From: Troglohyphantes excavatus
Taxonomy: Eukaryota > Arthropoda > Arachnida > Araneae > Linyphiidae
DNA length: 64,000 bases
Assembly (NCBI GenBank): GCA_963932185.1
Contig: OZ010678.1
Coordinates: forward strand, 13,449,144-13,513,143
Direction: 5' to 3'
The notes under the pieces were generated by a model, which searched no databases, was not told the DNA's origin, and saw nothing but the letters and a program-made list of their open reading frames with translations. Position 1 is the first letter of the stretch; each line of letters starts with the position of its first letter. The translations under genes and the position numbers were made by a program. Below are positions 11,866 through 23,815 of this stretch, piece by piece.

Positions 11866-12732
11866 ATGTCTGCTCGAAGAAACGTTACTAAACAAAAAGT
11901 TTTAGATCAAGCAGCACAAAAGCCAAAGCCATGTGAAGTTTGTAATAAACAGTTTATTACTGAAGAGAAACTCAAGAAGCATCTCCGCATCCACACAGGT
12001 GAAAAGCCGCACTCATGCAGCCTCTGTAACAAGCAATTTAATCAAAGTACACATCTCAAGTTGCATTTACTCATCCACACAGGTGAAAAGCCACACTCAT
12101 GCGACATTTGTAAAAAGCAATTTTCTCGTAAGTGGTATCTCAAGAGTCATCTCCTCATCCACACAGGTGAAAAGCCGCACTCATGTGACATGTGCAACAA
12201 GCAATTTTCTCGAAAGGGGGACCTTAAGTCGCATCTCCACACCCACACAGGTGAAAAGCCGCACTCATGCAGCATCTGTAACAAGCAATTTACTCAAAAT
12301 ACACATCTCAGGTCGCATTTACTCATCCACACAGGTGAAAAGCCACACTCATGCGACATTTGTAAAAAGCAATTTTCTCGTAAGTGGTATCTCAAGAGTC
12401 ATCTCCTCATCCACACAGGTGAAAAGCCGCACTCATGTGACATGTGCAACAAGCAATTTTCTCGAAAGGGGGACCTTAAGTCGCATCTCCACACCCACAC
12501 AGGTGAAAAGCCGCACTCATGCAGCATCTGTAACAAGCAATTTACTCAAAATACACATCTCAGGTCGCATTTACTCATCCACACAGGCGAAAAGCCACAC
12601 TCATGCGACATGTGCAACAAGAAATTTTCTACAAAAGCTCATCTCCTCGCCCACACAGGTGAAAAGCCACAGTCATGTGACTCTCAAGAAGCATTTATTC
12701 TCCCACACAGGCTAAAAACCATATTAATGTGA
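11866..12732 (+). CDS. C2H2 zinc-finger protein A
   Basis: A 288-residue single-exon frame; the start is the ATG of MSARRNVTKQ, which is conserved in paralogues B and C. After a basic 24-residue N-terminus come eight complete C-x2-C-x12-H-x3-H fingers joined by TGEKPHS linkers, then a shortened ninth (CDMCNKKFSTKAHLLAH, four residues missing before the first His) and a tail in which a frameshift has destroyed the last finger (SCDSQEAFIL). Multi-finger proteins of this kind bind DNA in the nucleus, mostly as regulators; the target is unknown. Fingers 3-5 are repeated as 6-8 by an exact-looking 252-bp tandem duplication (12085-12336 and 12337-12588). No KRAB, BTB or ZAD domain is visible. It may be an exon of a longer gene. 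Confidence 0.8.
   Translation: MSARRNVTKQKVLDQAAQKPKPCEVCNKQFITEEKLKKHLRIHTGEKPHSCSLCNKQFNQSTHLKLHLLIHTGEKPHSCDICKKQFSRKWYLKSHLLIHTGEKPHSCDMCNKQFSRKGDLKSHLHTHTGEKPHSCSICNKQFTQNTHLRSHLLIHTGEKPHSCDICKKQFSRKWYLKSHLLIHTGEKPHSCDMCNKQFSRKGDLKSHLHTHTGEKPHSCSICNKQFTQNTHLRSHLLIHTGEKPHSCDMCNKKFSTKAHLLAHTGEKPQSCDSQEAFILPHRLKTILM
12085..12588 (+). repeat. 252-bp tandem duplication of three zinc fingers
   Basis: Two units of exactly 252 bp (84 codons, three fingers) lie head to tail inside gene A. I saw no base difference between them, so the duplication is recent or gene-converted. The frame is kept. Confidence 0.9.
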
Positions 12733-14390
12733 AGTGTGCATATTCTTTCGGGTTAGATCCTGTACTTTCATCATTTGCCCCTTGCTTTTTTGTCTTAGAG
12801 TGACATTATTAAAGAAACTGGAACAGATGTATTATAGGATATTTGGCAAATTTTTTTTCTTGACGACGAAAAAAGTCAACAAATTGATTTCTCAATTTGT
12901 GCCGATGAATTTTAGAATTTATTTTCGAGTTTTACGCAACAAAAGCGGTTATTAGACTTTTTTGGTGTTTTTAATTATTGACTGACACTCCAGGGCTCGC
13001 AACACTTTCAGTGGCGGCTCGCCCACTACAGCAAGTACAGCCGGGCTGCACTTAAATTCATTAGTGTATTTTAAAACTAAAATCATATATTTTACTAATT
13101 TTCTTAAATGACGATTAGAATTGAAAATGAAATTTCTACGGTAGTAAACTATATCTGCGATAAATAGCAAGCATGTTACCGCAATGCAAAAAGCAAAACT
13201 GCAGTTGTAAATACTATTGGGTTTTATTCAAGTATTTTAATGAAGTAGTGATACTGGAATCACATTATCCTTGACAATCAATTCTTAACCTTTTATATGA
13301 AAGTTGCTCTGTTCACATGATTTCGGCTGCACTAACATTTTCGACCACGGGCCGCCACTGAACACTTTATATATGTCCCTAGGGGAAAAGGGACCAAACA
13401 TCTTAAAAAAAAGTTACCTACAAAATTTAAATCCTCAACGCAAGAGTGACAAAATTATTTGAAAAACGCAATGGATCAAAAAGAATTTTAATAAAAAAAA
13501 AGTTATATTTTCCAACAATACAGGCTAGCCGCGCACTGGAAACTATCGGACATCCATCTATACTATTTAGTTGCGTGCAACTGCGAAACTCAAATTGTAT
13601 CTGCTTATTTAGTAATTATCGGACATGTAACTATTGGATAAAATATCCTTTTGCTCAATATAATCTTAATATAAGCTCAATATAATATATATTTTGTCAA
13701 ATAATCAACAACTTAGCGATTTTGTATAGATTGTAAAAATACAAGTTTAGGCGATTTTACTTTGGCGATTTCATAATCTGAAACATGGCAGCTCTGAGTT
13801 GCGTGCAATTAAAATAATCACCGGACAGTTGTTTAGTGATATTTAGTCACTCAGCTGTGCCAGGCAAATTTATAATTAGAGATTTAATTACATCATTCAT
13901 CATGACTTTTTCACCGGCAAATTCAAGAATTTAATAACTATTGGTTGAATTGTGTACTACTTGTGCATTAAACATTCCTATTCCCAAATCATATTAACAT
14001 AAACACCAGCTCGCCGCAAATATTTACCATTTCATTTCCAGTTTTATAACATCAATTCCATTTGAAATTCTTCGAAGGCTGCATATATTGAGTTGGTCTT
14101 GCATTATTTGTTACTTTTAGTAGAAATACTTATATATCATATAAATCAGTGAATGAACATATAACGGGCAGCACCTGCGTCGGAAAAATCGGACCATTAA
14201 TAAAAAAATTAGAAAATTTGCAAAAATACTTTTTTAATATTTTTGTGAAATCTCATATTTTTTTTAAACTTTTTGAATTATGGTCCGAATTAATATTTAG
14301 CAGGGATGCCACTTATTGCAGAAAATGTCTATTTTACAAGTGGCGAAATCCAGGAAAATGTTGTTGTGACGCTAAAAATTTTATGTAAAG
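12733..14390 (+). other. Non-coding downstream part of zinc-finger unit A
   Basis: No credible gene. Apart from the MITE at 13009-13360, this stretch is collinear with 32721-34060 (unit B) and 52546-53940 (unit C). Unit A as a whole begins near 11609, where homology with 49960 starts, and ends near 14390. The conserved AATAAA-poor AT-rich text includes likely 3' UTR of the zinc-finger gene. Confidence 0.7.
13009..13360. mobile_element. hAT MITE private to unit A
   Basis: 352 bp with ends CAGTGGCGGC and GCCGCCACTG, flanked by the perfect 8-bp duplication AACACTTT (13001-13008 and 13361-13368). Units B (about 32969) and C (about 52832) show the uninterrupted site with a single AACACTTT. Part of its interior recurs at 16619-16753. 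Confidence 0.93.
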
Positions 14391-15612
14391 TTATTTGTCA
14401 TGTATACCATTTTTTTCAGAACGATATGGACTTTTTGAATCTTAACATATTTTTTTAAATTAACACAATGACTTTTACAAAATCAAGGTCAAAGTCACTT
14501 ATTTACTTTATGCTTTTACAGTGCTGAATATCTACATTTTGTTTCATGCTATAAGTTGACTCAAATCCTTATCAAAATAAAATAAATATACTTTATTCAT
14601 GTAATTAAGCTTTCTATTAATTTTTTTGCAAAAAAAATATTTTTTAACCTTGAAATCAATATTTTAATAAGTCAAACCATAAATGTCTTTCCGTTACCAA
14701 AATACTATATTTCAACCACCTCACTAAGAAACCATTAGGTCTACAACTTAATGAATTTTTGTACAAAACAGACTTATGACACTTATTAATTAGAAACAGT
14801 TACAATTTTATTCTGTTTTTAATTTAGATGTTTTAAATGTTAACGGAAGGATATTTTTGTATAAGCTGATTTTGACTGAACACTTAGGTTTTCCACAACT
14901 AAACAAACTAATTTTTAGTTATTATTGAAATTTAAACACATATAAATATTATATATACATATTAACTATGTTCTTTCTTAATATCCTCCCCAGCTTATTT
15001 AATAAGTATGTCACAAATACATTGAGTTTTAATTAAAACTAGTACTTTTCTATTTATTCATTATATGGGTTCTTTATACAATAAAGCCACAAAATGGGAA
15101 AAAGAAGTAAGTTTTTAAAAGCGATTTCTTATGATGAAGTTAAGTGAAGTGCGTACATCGGCAAGAAAATACTGATGTTAATATATCACTATTAAAAGTT
15201 TGCAAGCTTAGAGCCCAGTTTGTTTTGTTATTAAGAGATTTACTACTTAAAATTTGTTTAAATTGTTTTTTTACCAAAATGTATAAATGCCAATGAACAA
15301 AATTTAGCACATTTAAAATGAGAGTAATGGAACAAATACAATCAGAAATCCATTTAAAAAAGAGTTACTAGGGTTTATTTAAAAAGTGCCTTTATGTTCT
15401 TGGAAAAACATATCTGCAAATTTTTAAAGCATATTTTTATTAAAAGACATCAACACACAAATTCTTTGAAGAATTCAAAGAAGAGGTGAATATGAATATT
15501 GTAGTTGCACAAGTTGATTTAACATTCAACAACCAACTTAAAATATTCATGTTTGATCAGTATGACATCATGGCTACATTGAAGCATTTTTGCTACTATA
15601 ATCAAAGCAAAG
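14391..15612. other. AT-rich stretch, no gene seen
   Basis: No coding frame, RNA gene or clear repeat boundary was recognised. The sequence is AT-rich with scattered homopolymer runs. Confidence 0.5.
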
Positions 15613-15760
15613 CAGTGGCGGATTTACATAGGGGCTATAGCCACATTTTTTTTTTTTTTTAAATCAAGAATTTTTTTTCTTAACATTTTTTTTTTGTGGA
15701 AAATAATGGCTATTAGTTAAGAGGGGCTATAGCCCCTCATATAGTTAAAGTTTTCAGGGA
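15613..15760 (+). mobile_element. hAT-like 5' end fragment
   Basis: Starts CAGTGGCGGATTTACATAGG, the same kind of hAT terminus as other elements here, followed by GGGGCTATAGCC words and T-runs. No matching right-hand end was found, so the element is truncated or its end is too diverged to see. Confidence 0.5.
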
Positions 15761-15840
15761 GTGAGGAGAGGACCAAGTTTTATTATGGTTCTCGTTGGGG
15801 ATGGGAAGGGGGGGGGGTTCTACGCGTCTTGTCGCACTAA

Positions 15841-16525
15841 GATGACCTTGGACAATGCAACGGCCCAGAAACACATTGCCTGGCAGGGAGTCTTGGGGGT
15901 AGATCGAGTTTTATGACTATCTCTCTCTTTGGGGGTGAGGGGGGCTACGCGTCTTTTCCTTAGAGTATGGTCTTTTCGCCTTATCAGATGCCCTTGACAC
16001 TGCAAATGACCAGAAACATCAAAACTGAAATTCTTTGCTGTATCACCCGAGTACGGTCATTCGTTAAAAGTTTTAAGAAAGGCGGGAGATTTTCTGTAGA
16101 GGTCAGTGGATCTGAGAGAGTAAGGAGGAAAATAAAAATTCGAGTCGCTATGGTTAGGTTTGATGAACGAAAACATCGGAAGATGACTTTGGACAACGCA
16201 ACGGCCCAGAAACATATTGCCTGGCAGGGAGTCTTGGGGGTAGATCGAGTTTTATGACTATCTCTCTTTGGGGGTGAGGGGGGCTACGCGTCTTTTCCTT
16301 AGAGTAGGGTCTTTTCGCCTTATCAGATGCCCTTGACACTGCAAATGACCAGAAACAGCAAAACTGAAATTTTTTGTTGTATCACCCGAGTACGGTCATT
16401 CGTTAAAAGTTTTAAGAGAGGTGGGAGATTTTCTGTAGAGGTCAGTGGATCTGAGAGTGTAAGGAGGGAAATAAAAATTCGTGTCGCTATGGTTGTTTGA
16501 TGAACGAAAACATCGGAAAAGGCGA
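15841..16525 (+). repeat. 341-bp tandem repeat, two copies
   Basis: GATGACCTTGGACAATGCAA at 15841 recurs (two substitutions) at 16182, a period of 341 bp. Two units fit in the block and the second is cut at about 16525. The unit is more GC-rich than its surroundings and includes the phrase GGGGGTGAGGGGGGCTACGC. Short frames here are shadows repeated by the tandem structure. Confidence 0.85.
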
Positions 16526-16618
16526 ATTCTATGCTATTGCTTCATTAATAGCTGGATCAGATAGTCAGGTAATTTTTCTTTCTCTTGTGTTTTTATTCGT
16601 GTAATTTTATGTATTTTA

Positions 16619-16753
16619 AGCAATGCAAAAAGCGAGACTGCAGTTGTAAATACTACTGGGTTTTATTCAAGTATTTGAATGCATGTAGTGATACCGGAAT
16701 CACATTATCCTTGACAATCAATTCTTAACCTTTTATATAAAAGTTGCTCTGTT
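16619..16753 (+). mobile_element. Interior fragment of the 13009-type hAT MITE
   Basis: About 135 bp closely match 13182-13316 inside the unit A MITE, in the same orientation. Neither terminus is present, so this is a truncated relative. Confidence 0.75.
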
Positions 16754-18350
16754 TAAATTAGGAAAACCGAACCAAATATCTTTGAATCGTATTTTTTTTA
16801 AAACATCAATTTTACGTAAATTGAAAATATAATTCAAAGAACTGCAAAATGCTTAATGATAATATTTTTAAACTTTAGTTTGGCATTTACATAAGAAATA
16901 TTGTACCATATATGAAAAGCAAACAATCAAAACTTATTTTGCTAAAAAAAATTCAAAAAATGATATTTTACATCACCTGAATTTGCCACCGAATTTTCTA
17001 TCTAACAAAGGTATTTTATTTGTCCAAAATACGTGTTGTAACATTTGAAATTAACTTGCAAAATTGAAATCTGTCTACGCGAATTAGAAAAATTAATTTT
17101 AATTTACCCAATATTCGTTTCAAGTGACAAAACACGTTTTGAATTTTTTCTATTCGTATATCAATCATTTGTCTGAGTTTGTGTGGATTAAAGCAAGTAC
17201 TATTAACTGCTATAGTTGGTATTATTATTAAAAGCGTAAAGTCTTCCCTTGCATAGTTTAACGTAATTTATTATTTTGACCAATCTACCTAACTATTTCA
17301 GTTCTTATCAAAATTTATGTACAATGAGGATATTTCACATATCACCATTGTACTTAAATATTCGTAATCTACGAAATTTAATATTATTCGAGAGATTTTG
17401 TGAGATATTGTTTGTCTTTTGCTCTGTCAATTAACCCATGAATATTTATATTTACATGATTTCTACAACCATAAAGTATACTTTCATTGATAGAAGTATT
17501 ACTCATCAGTGGCGAAGATAGCTACATATAATTTTAAATGGTGCCGAAGCCAATTATAATTAAAGAAAAAATCATATGGGCTGGACAAAAAAAAATCTGG
17601 AACAAATCAATTAATATATGTTTCCGAAATTAAAATCTCTATTATATAAAAATTCAAATAAAAATTATTGATTGCACTGTTAGGGAGCATTCTTTTGTCA
17701 TAATATTTTTCACCTTTTTGTACACCCCCTCCTCCCTATGTTACTTCATTTTATTTTTATGCAGTTAAAAAATAGTAATTAAAACTTTCATTCTGTGTAT
17801 TTTACAAAACATTTCAACTAATTAGAAATATATAGTGATTTCTATAAAAAGTTTCTTATCTCAAAGTTTGTGAAAGGAATGTTTCAGGAACTTTTGCTAC
17901 GTCACGCAATCACCGATACCTTTTTCCCTCATGTCACACCACAGTCACGTATGATGGACCCTCTTCTTCAAGGTTGTGAGTCGTAATAAATAAACGGCCT
18001 CTTAATATTCAAATAAGATCAAATTAGACATAAAAAATAATTTTTGTAACATTTAATTTTGTATTTTAAAACACAAAATTCAATTTATATTTAAACGTTA
18101 GTCAAAATTTTTCAATATTTGTTACTTTCTTCGTGTACATGAAACTATTTTTGGTGTGCTTTTTTTATGTTGTATATTGTATCTTACGTTTGCTTACGAA
18201 ATAAAAATATTCTCAATTAATCCATATAAGGAATTTTCGGCCCACATTTTTACGTTTTTCTAAATCGATATAGGTAAATTCAACTGCAAGCATTATCTGT
18301 TCTTTCACGCAATAGGCAAAAGATTACTAAGTCAACTTTGGCAACCCTGT
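16754..18350. other. AT-rich stretch, no gene seen
   Basis: Nothing convincing on either strand. The phrase TCAGTGGCGAAGATAGC near 17509 hints at another degraded hAT end but has no partner. Confidence 0.5.
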
Positions 18351-18405
18351 AAGTTGTTGTGTTAGGCAGTAATCTTAAATTCGCTAACAAATTAGTCAAA
18401 CGACT

Positions 18406-18506
18406 CAAAAAAACTGTTATAAGTAAAATCAAAGTTTGTAAGTGTCATCAATTTGAATTGATGACACAAACTTTTATTTTTGATTTTACTTATAACAGTT
18501 TTTTTA
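18406..18506. repeat. Long hairpin (about 46-bp arms)
   Basis: The left arm begins AAAAAACTGTTATAAGTAAA; the right arm ends with its complement. The centre is CATCAATTTGAATTGATG. The right arm has a few extra bases (a duplicated AAAAGT-like word), so the pairing has one small bulge. Confidence 0.85.
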
Positions 18507-18693
18507 GAGGTTCTCTAACTTTTCTAATAATATTTTTGCTTACCCCGAACCGGACCACCAGGTACCTCCAGTTGTACGCAAGAAAAGGAATCCTATTACC
18601 TCTGCCGACACTAAATTGTTGCAAGTTTGGATTGTAAAGATAAAAATAATTTTATAATTAATAAAATCGACAAACTATTAACCAGGAGGAACT

Positions 18694-18906
18694 ATGGAGG
18701 AGAACAATCTCCCCTCTTCCGAAAAGCTCAGAAGGTTTTTTCTCTGTCGCGACATTACCCCGGGGCACGAGAGGGGAAGGTTGACCGACCCACATCCGTC
18801 TGAAGGTCACCTTTTCAGTGGGGGATTGAGTTGGGGGGTTGAGATCCCTCCGCCCTCTAATCGGTCAGTATCACGTGTCATGATTTTCAAACGCCGTCAC
18901 GCCTAA
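18694..18906 (+). CDS. Small unidentified frame in a GC-richer island
   Basis: A 70-codon frame beginning MEENNLPSSEKLRRFF behind GGAGGAACTATGG, a good eukaryotic start context. It is clearly GC-richer than its AT-rich surroundings. I do not recognise the protein; no domain, signal peptide or membrane segment is visible. It may be the first exon or ORF start of a truncated retroelement, or chance. Just upstream, 18541-18640 in another frame reads PEPDHQVPPVVRKKRNPITS, which also looks protein-like but joins nothing. Confidence 0.2.
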   Translation: MEENNLPSSEKLRRFFLCRDITPGHERGRLTDPHPSEGHLFSGGLSWGVEIPPPSNRSVSRVMIFKRRHA

Positions 18907-19690
18907 TTGAACAAAAAGAGGACATTGTGTTTAACCCAACGCAGACCATAAATAAGTAGTACTATTCTACGGTCCTTGCCTAGAAGCATTATAGCAAGTC
19001 CTTTTACAAAAATCGGTATACACCCATGGTTGCGATGTCAATTAGAAAAGACAAGACTAGATTATACTTAACTGTCTTCGTGTCAGATGTTTCTTTTTTC
19101 CAAATAAAATATCCAAATAATTTCAAATAAATTATCCAAATAAAATTACTACCTTTATATAAAAAAAGAATTCACTTGTAAGCAAATATTTTTAAAAGAA
19201 ACTAAGGATCATTTATAAAGGAACGTTTAAAGTATTGAAACCTCGAGTTTTTTGCACAAATAAACTTTGTCCTTAGCTTAAAATGTTTAAAAAAATTTCA
19301 GAACAATTTTAATTGTCTCTAATTTTTAAAGCAATATTTTACAAGTTATCTATGTAATTATTCATAATAATTGTTTTAGTGTATACTTCTGTATGTTAAA
19401 TTTATGTTAAGTAGAAACGTTTTTTTAAACAATTTACTTTTTATACATTGTATAACAAAAAGTGTAAACTATAAATCCTGTGAGATAATATACTTCTTAT
19501 TATAAAAATTATGCAAAAGTCATTCTAAAGTTAAAAAAATAACTTTTCCATTTTTCAGAATTATAGTTTGTCTTTGTTAGAGCCTTACCATCTTATAATT
19601 CACTTTTAACTTTTGAAAAATATTACTTTATTCAAGCAAATGCTAATTTAATTTGATCTGTAAAGCACTACAAGAATATTGAAGGCTAAA
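18907..19690. other. AT-rich stretch, no gene seen
   Basis: No frame or structured repeat was recognised here. Confidence 0.5.
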
Positions 19691-20045
19691 AACACATTTA
19701 AGCGTAAGTAAAGCAGCATACGGCTTGGCGTAGCCAAGCACCTTTCTGCTCATCGGAATGGAAGTGGCAATGATCGAAAAGAGGACTGGCGTCGAGCGTG
19801 TCCTTTGCAGAGGGAGACGGCGGCTGGAATGAACGAGATGGTGAGGGGGCAGAGGATTGCTGAAGAAGGCCGTGGCGGGACTTGGAACCGCGCAAGGCGA
19901 TTCGTCCACCCCGATCACGTGACGATAGGAGAGAAAAAGATTGAAATGCAGGAAAGTTTCGAGCCTTGAATCGCCGAGGCGATTGGTCAGCTCTGATCAC
20001 GTGGGGTGGCATGCCTAAGCGCACCGATAATCGAAATGAGTGACT
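19691..20045. other. GC-rich island with duplicated CACGTG / ATTGG motifs
   Basis: A local GC-rich patch in AT-rich DNA. Two related segments, about 82 bp apart (about 19888-19922 and 19970-20005), each have GGCGATT followed by GATCACGTG. ATTGG (inverse CCAAT) occurs at about 19981. A 108-codon minus frame crosses it but is Ser/Pro-rich and unlike any known protein, so I do not call it a gene. It could be a promoter-like island or the GC-rich 5' end of a mobile element. Confidence 0.35.
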
Positions 20046-20397
20046 GAGAAATTTTACTGTTACATGAAATGCAGCTGATAAATGGTTAAAATTGCAGGGG
20101 GAGAGGCTAACATTAAATGAAATATAATAAAACAGCCAGGCGTCAGACTGTCTGTCTTTTCGTATCAGTATAAGTTTGCTTTACAAGGTAAACAAAGTTA
20201 AATCAGTAATAAATTATTTTTATAAAATTTTAATAAAAATTTAAAAATTTAAATTTTTGATCATATTACTAAAATTAAGTGATTTGTTCAGAAAACTGTA
20301 AATTTTAAATTTTTTGAAATTTCACTAATTTTACACATAAAATTTAATTAAAATATTTTTGAAAGGGTGGTTATTCTACCCTTTATAGGTTTTAATA

Positions 20398-21606
20398 TTA
20401 ATACGAGGTCGAGAGCCCAGCGTCAGAGAGAGAGAAGGCAGCAAATGGTCTGGTGCGTTTGTCATCTGATAGGATCTCATATGCCAAGTTTTCTTTAAAG
20501 TCTTCATTTTTGGTGGCTTTGGAATAGAACTTTATGTTGAGCCTGGAGATCCACTGATGAACCGTGGGGATCTTCAGATCTCTTCTAATGAGGGCATTTC
20601 TGATAAATCTTTGTGCGTTAACGATTTCTCGTAGAATATTATTTTGAAGGACTTGAAGTGGTTTGATCTCAGTTTTGGTAGCTGTGACCCAGGCGGGGGA
20701 GGCGTAGGTGAAAATTGGGCGTATTGTTGCTTCATTATAATAGTTTCTTATGTTTTAGGCTAAGTTTTGATTGTCTGCCGATGAGGGGTCTTAATTTGGC
20801 ATTGATAGCTGCGGCTTTCTTTTTAACATGCTTGATATGATCCGACCATGTGAGTTTGTTGTTGATAATGAGGCCCAGATAGTTGGCTTGATTTACTATG
20901 GGAATTTGCTCGTCAAAGAGAAGGACGTTTTCATAAATAATGTCTTGTATTTTCTTGTTATGAGTAATTTGGATTTAGATGCATTGATGGCCACTTTCCA
21001 TTTTCGGCACCAGTCTTCGATATCCTCCATTTTCTCATTGAGTTTACGTATTGCTAGGTTTGGGTCTTTGGACTTAGTGATGATGGCTGTGTCGTCTGCA
21101 TAAAAAGCGATTTGGCTCATTCTGTCATCATGAAAGGTGGGGAAATCAGATGTATAGAATAAATATAATATAGGTCCAAGCAGGGAACCTTGGGGGACGC
21201 CCGCTTCAATGTTTCTATGGGTGGAAATGTCTTGATTAACTCGTACTTGGAATGTTCGATTTTTAAGATAGTTCATTAAGATGAGTATTAGGTCTTGAGG
21301 TAGGTTGAGTCTGGTGAGTTTAGTGATGAGGCCTTTGTGGTAAACACGATCGAAGGCTTTAGCAACATCGAGCATCAGCATGGCGGAGGCTTCATGATTA
21401 TAAATGCCTTGGCCAATAAATTCAAGTATTCTTATAAGCTGTTTCGTTGTACATTTGCCCGGCATGAAACCATATTGTTCGTTAGGGATGTGCGACGTGT
21501 GCTTCTGCAGTCTGTTGAGTATTATTTTCTCAAAGACTTTTGCTAGTGTTGGGGCTAAAAACACAATCATATTTAGTCTACTTTTATAAGCTTTCAGAAA
21601 ACGCAA
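20398..21606 (-). pseudogene. Jockey-like LINE reverse transcriptase, 5'-truncated and frameshifted
   Basis: Minus-strand reverse transcriptase. The first open block (20896-21606) runs from about palm motif 2 and has GVPQGSLLGPILYLFY and the catalytic FYADDTAII, so the active-site aspartates are present. Homology starts at LAKVFEKII; the preceding endonuclease and fingers are missing, so the copy is 5'-truncated near 21560. Downstream the protein resumes in a shifted frame (LLFDEQIPIVNQANYLGLII), meets stops near 20745, then resumes again as YNEATIRPIFTYASPAWVTA through NALIRRDLKIPTVHQWISRL to a natural-looking stop at 20398-20400. At least two frameshifts make it inactive. Clade assignment is from motif style. 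Confidence 0.85.
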
Positions 21607-22342
21607 AAAGATTTTAAATTTGGTAGCGATCTGTGGAAACTTTTTTTTCCCACAGAATTATTATTTAGAAGGGACGTGAAATGTTTGTGTAGGAGGAAAG
21701 TGGCTCTCCAAATTCACATTGATACCACTATCTCATTTGGGCCAATAAATTATACTCTTTTCGGCAGTTTATGTGAGTATTCGAATTAATCTGGTCATTC
21801 GTAAATTTGAATTATTTAGAAAAGTATTTTACAAAAAAAAAATTAACTCCTTAGATATATTTCAAATATATCTTCAAAATCAAAACAATTCAAATTCTTA
21901 CCTCTTTTCATAAAATTAAGCAGAAAAATTGAATAATCAGTTTAAAATATTTAATTTTATGGATAATTCAACATAAAGATAGTATTATAGTTTTCTTTAA
22001 AGTAAAGGATTTAACCAAACTTTATAAAATTTTATAGAGTTATTAAATAGATAATATGAAATAACTTTTTTTTAAAAGAAAAAACACATATGGCCAAAAT
22101 AACTTCAAATTGTATAAAGTATAACGAAAACTTTATTAAAAAATATTTTGAAAATTATAATTCCATCAGAAAATAGGAAAAGCCCTTTTGATAGGGTAAC
22201 TTCATCAATTGTCGTTCAATGTAGAATGGCACCAATGATATAAGAAAAAAAAGATAATGTGAATAAAATTGCATAACGTTATGAAATAGTAACTTAAGTG
22301 ATAATCAGCCACTTTATATTTTATATCGTGACTGATTATCAA
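21607..22342. other. AT-rich stretch, no gene seen
   Basis: No coding frame or clear element boundary seen. Confidence 0.5.
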
Positions 22343-22363
22343 CCCCCCCCCCCCCCCCCCCCC
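22343..22363. repeat. 21-bp poly-C tract
   Basis: An uninterrupted run of C, like the G/C runs near hAT ends elsewhere in the window. Here no hAT terminus was recognised beside it. Confidence 0.8.
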
Positions 22364-23126
22364 TCAACAATTCTTCATTAAACAATCTTCCGCATAAAAT
22401 ATCTTCAAAGTTGGCAGTTTTGTTTCTCATTTCTAAAAAAAAAGCAAAAAATGGCGAAAAATACTTATTATAAAAAAAACTTGATTAAAGTTAGTTTATT
22501 TATAACTTAACTTAATTTGAAATAAAATATTTATTTTTTATCCCTAGTTTGTTCAAAATATATCAAAACATTTATATAAAATGCTTCCGTGTGCCACTCG
22601 ATAATATGTAACCGGCCCCCTTTATCAGAACACTGCCTTGCGAATGGCAAAACTTCCAAGTCCTAGATTCTCAGTAATGCGCTTTCCAGAGGAGTCAAAG
22701 CAGTTTGTAAGATTTTCTCGCTGCAGACGCTAGTCTTCACCCTTTGGGTAAACCAAAGCGTCCTTGATTGTTTATTGGTAGTACTAAGAAGCGGGTCAGA
22801 TGACGGGAGTTAACATTGACGTTCGGGAATATTCGTTGGCCGCTAGAGGCGCTGATACCAACCCCTGTGCTTTGGTTTGTTTACATATAAAACGTTACGT
22901 GCAACTCTGTTTTTAATGTCGATTCGAGATTGCATTTTAATCTAAATTTGTGCAAATATGGCTTATGTCTTTAACGCTTCCACCTGTTGCTTTATGATAT
23001 GTTCCACTACTCTATAAGTTATCTGGAACATTTTTAAATGCACATTAACAAGGACTGACAATATAGTTTTATTACTTTTTAACATTACCACATCTTGCCA
23101 TTAAAACATATATATATATATATATA

Positions 23127-23755
23127 TGAAAGGATAGTTTTCTAACTCCCAACACCATTTTAAATCACCCCTGCTAGTTGTATTAAGTTAGACCCCTTTC
23201 TACCATAACGTTAAATATAGAACTTTAATTAGTATATCCGCCCCTATTGAGAAACTCACATTCCCCAGACCCCCTCTTTCACATGTGGTTTCACTCTTAT
23301 TTCCCATATAGTAGCCATTCTCACTAAGTGTCATAATTTATAAACCCACTTCTTCGATTCGGCTCCAAGTTCTTGTAAACATCTCGTGATTTCACATTCC
23401 ATTCCCATGAGAAACACGAGAGGGATAATTTCTATTATGCCACCTTAAATTCCCTATTGGAAGTTTGCCAATAAGTTTCCCCATTTTCATGCTAGTGTCT
23501 TCAACTCAACAAAGTCCCTAAAATCCCTGTGTCTTGTAAAATATCCCTACGTATATAAGTGAGAACTCCCCTTCGGGAGACACATTCTATTTTGTACGCT
23601 CATACCAATAGTCTTGTCAAGCGAGCGACTCTGAAGAGATGCTAATAAATATTTTGTTATGTGAATAATCGGCCCAATTCCTGAACTGCATATTTTCATG
23701 ACTGCACCTTTAAAACTCTCAATCATGATTCTTCCTACTTAATTAAGTCATTACA
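23127..23755 (+). mobile_element. Probable solo LTR inserted in a TA microsatellite
   Basis: 629 bp beginning TG and ending ACA, bounded on both sides by TA repeats. Inside are a core-promoter-like GTATATAAG (23551-23559) and a polyadenylation signal AATAAA (23644-23649) about 90 bp downstream, the order found in LTR promoters. No internal retroviral-type sequence or second LTR is present, so it would be a solo LTR. The target duplication cannot be distinguished inside the TA repeat. Confidence 0.5.
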
Positions 23756-23815
23756 TATATATATATATATATGTATATATTTATATATATATATGTATAT
23801 ATGTATATATATATT
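23756..23815. repeat. TA/TATG microsatellite
   Basis: Alternating TA with ATGTATAT interruptions. A shorter TA tract at 23109-23126 lies on the other side of the LTR; the two were probably one tract. Confidence 0.85.

Noticed and set aside
11933..12715. A 260-codon frame overlapping zinc-finger gene A, with similar ones over B and C
   Set aside because: It is a +1-frame shadow of the finger repeats (Ser/Thr-rich repeats of STQVKSHTHA); the zinc-finger frame is the one with conserved domains.
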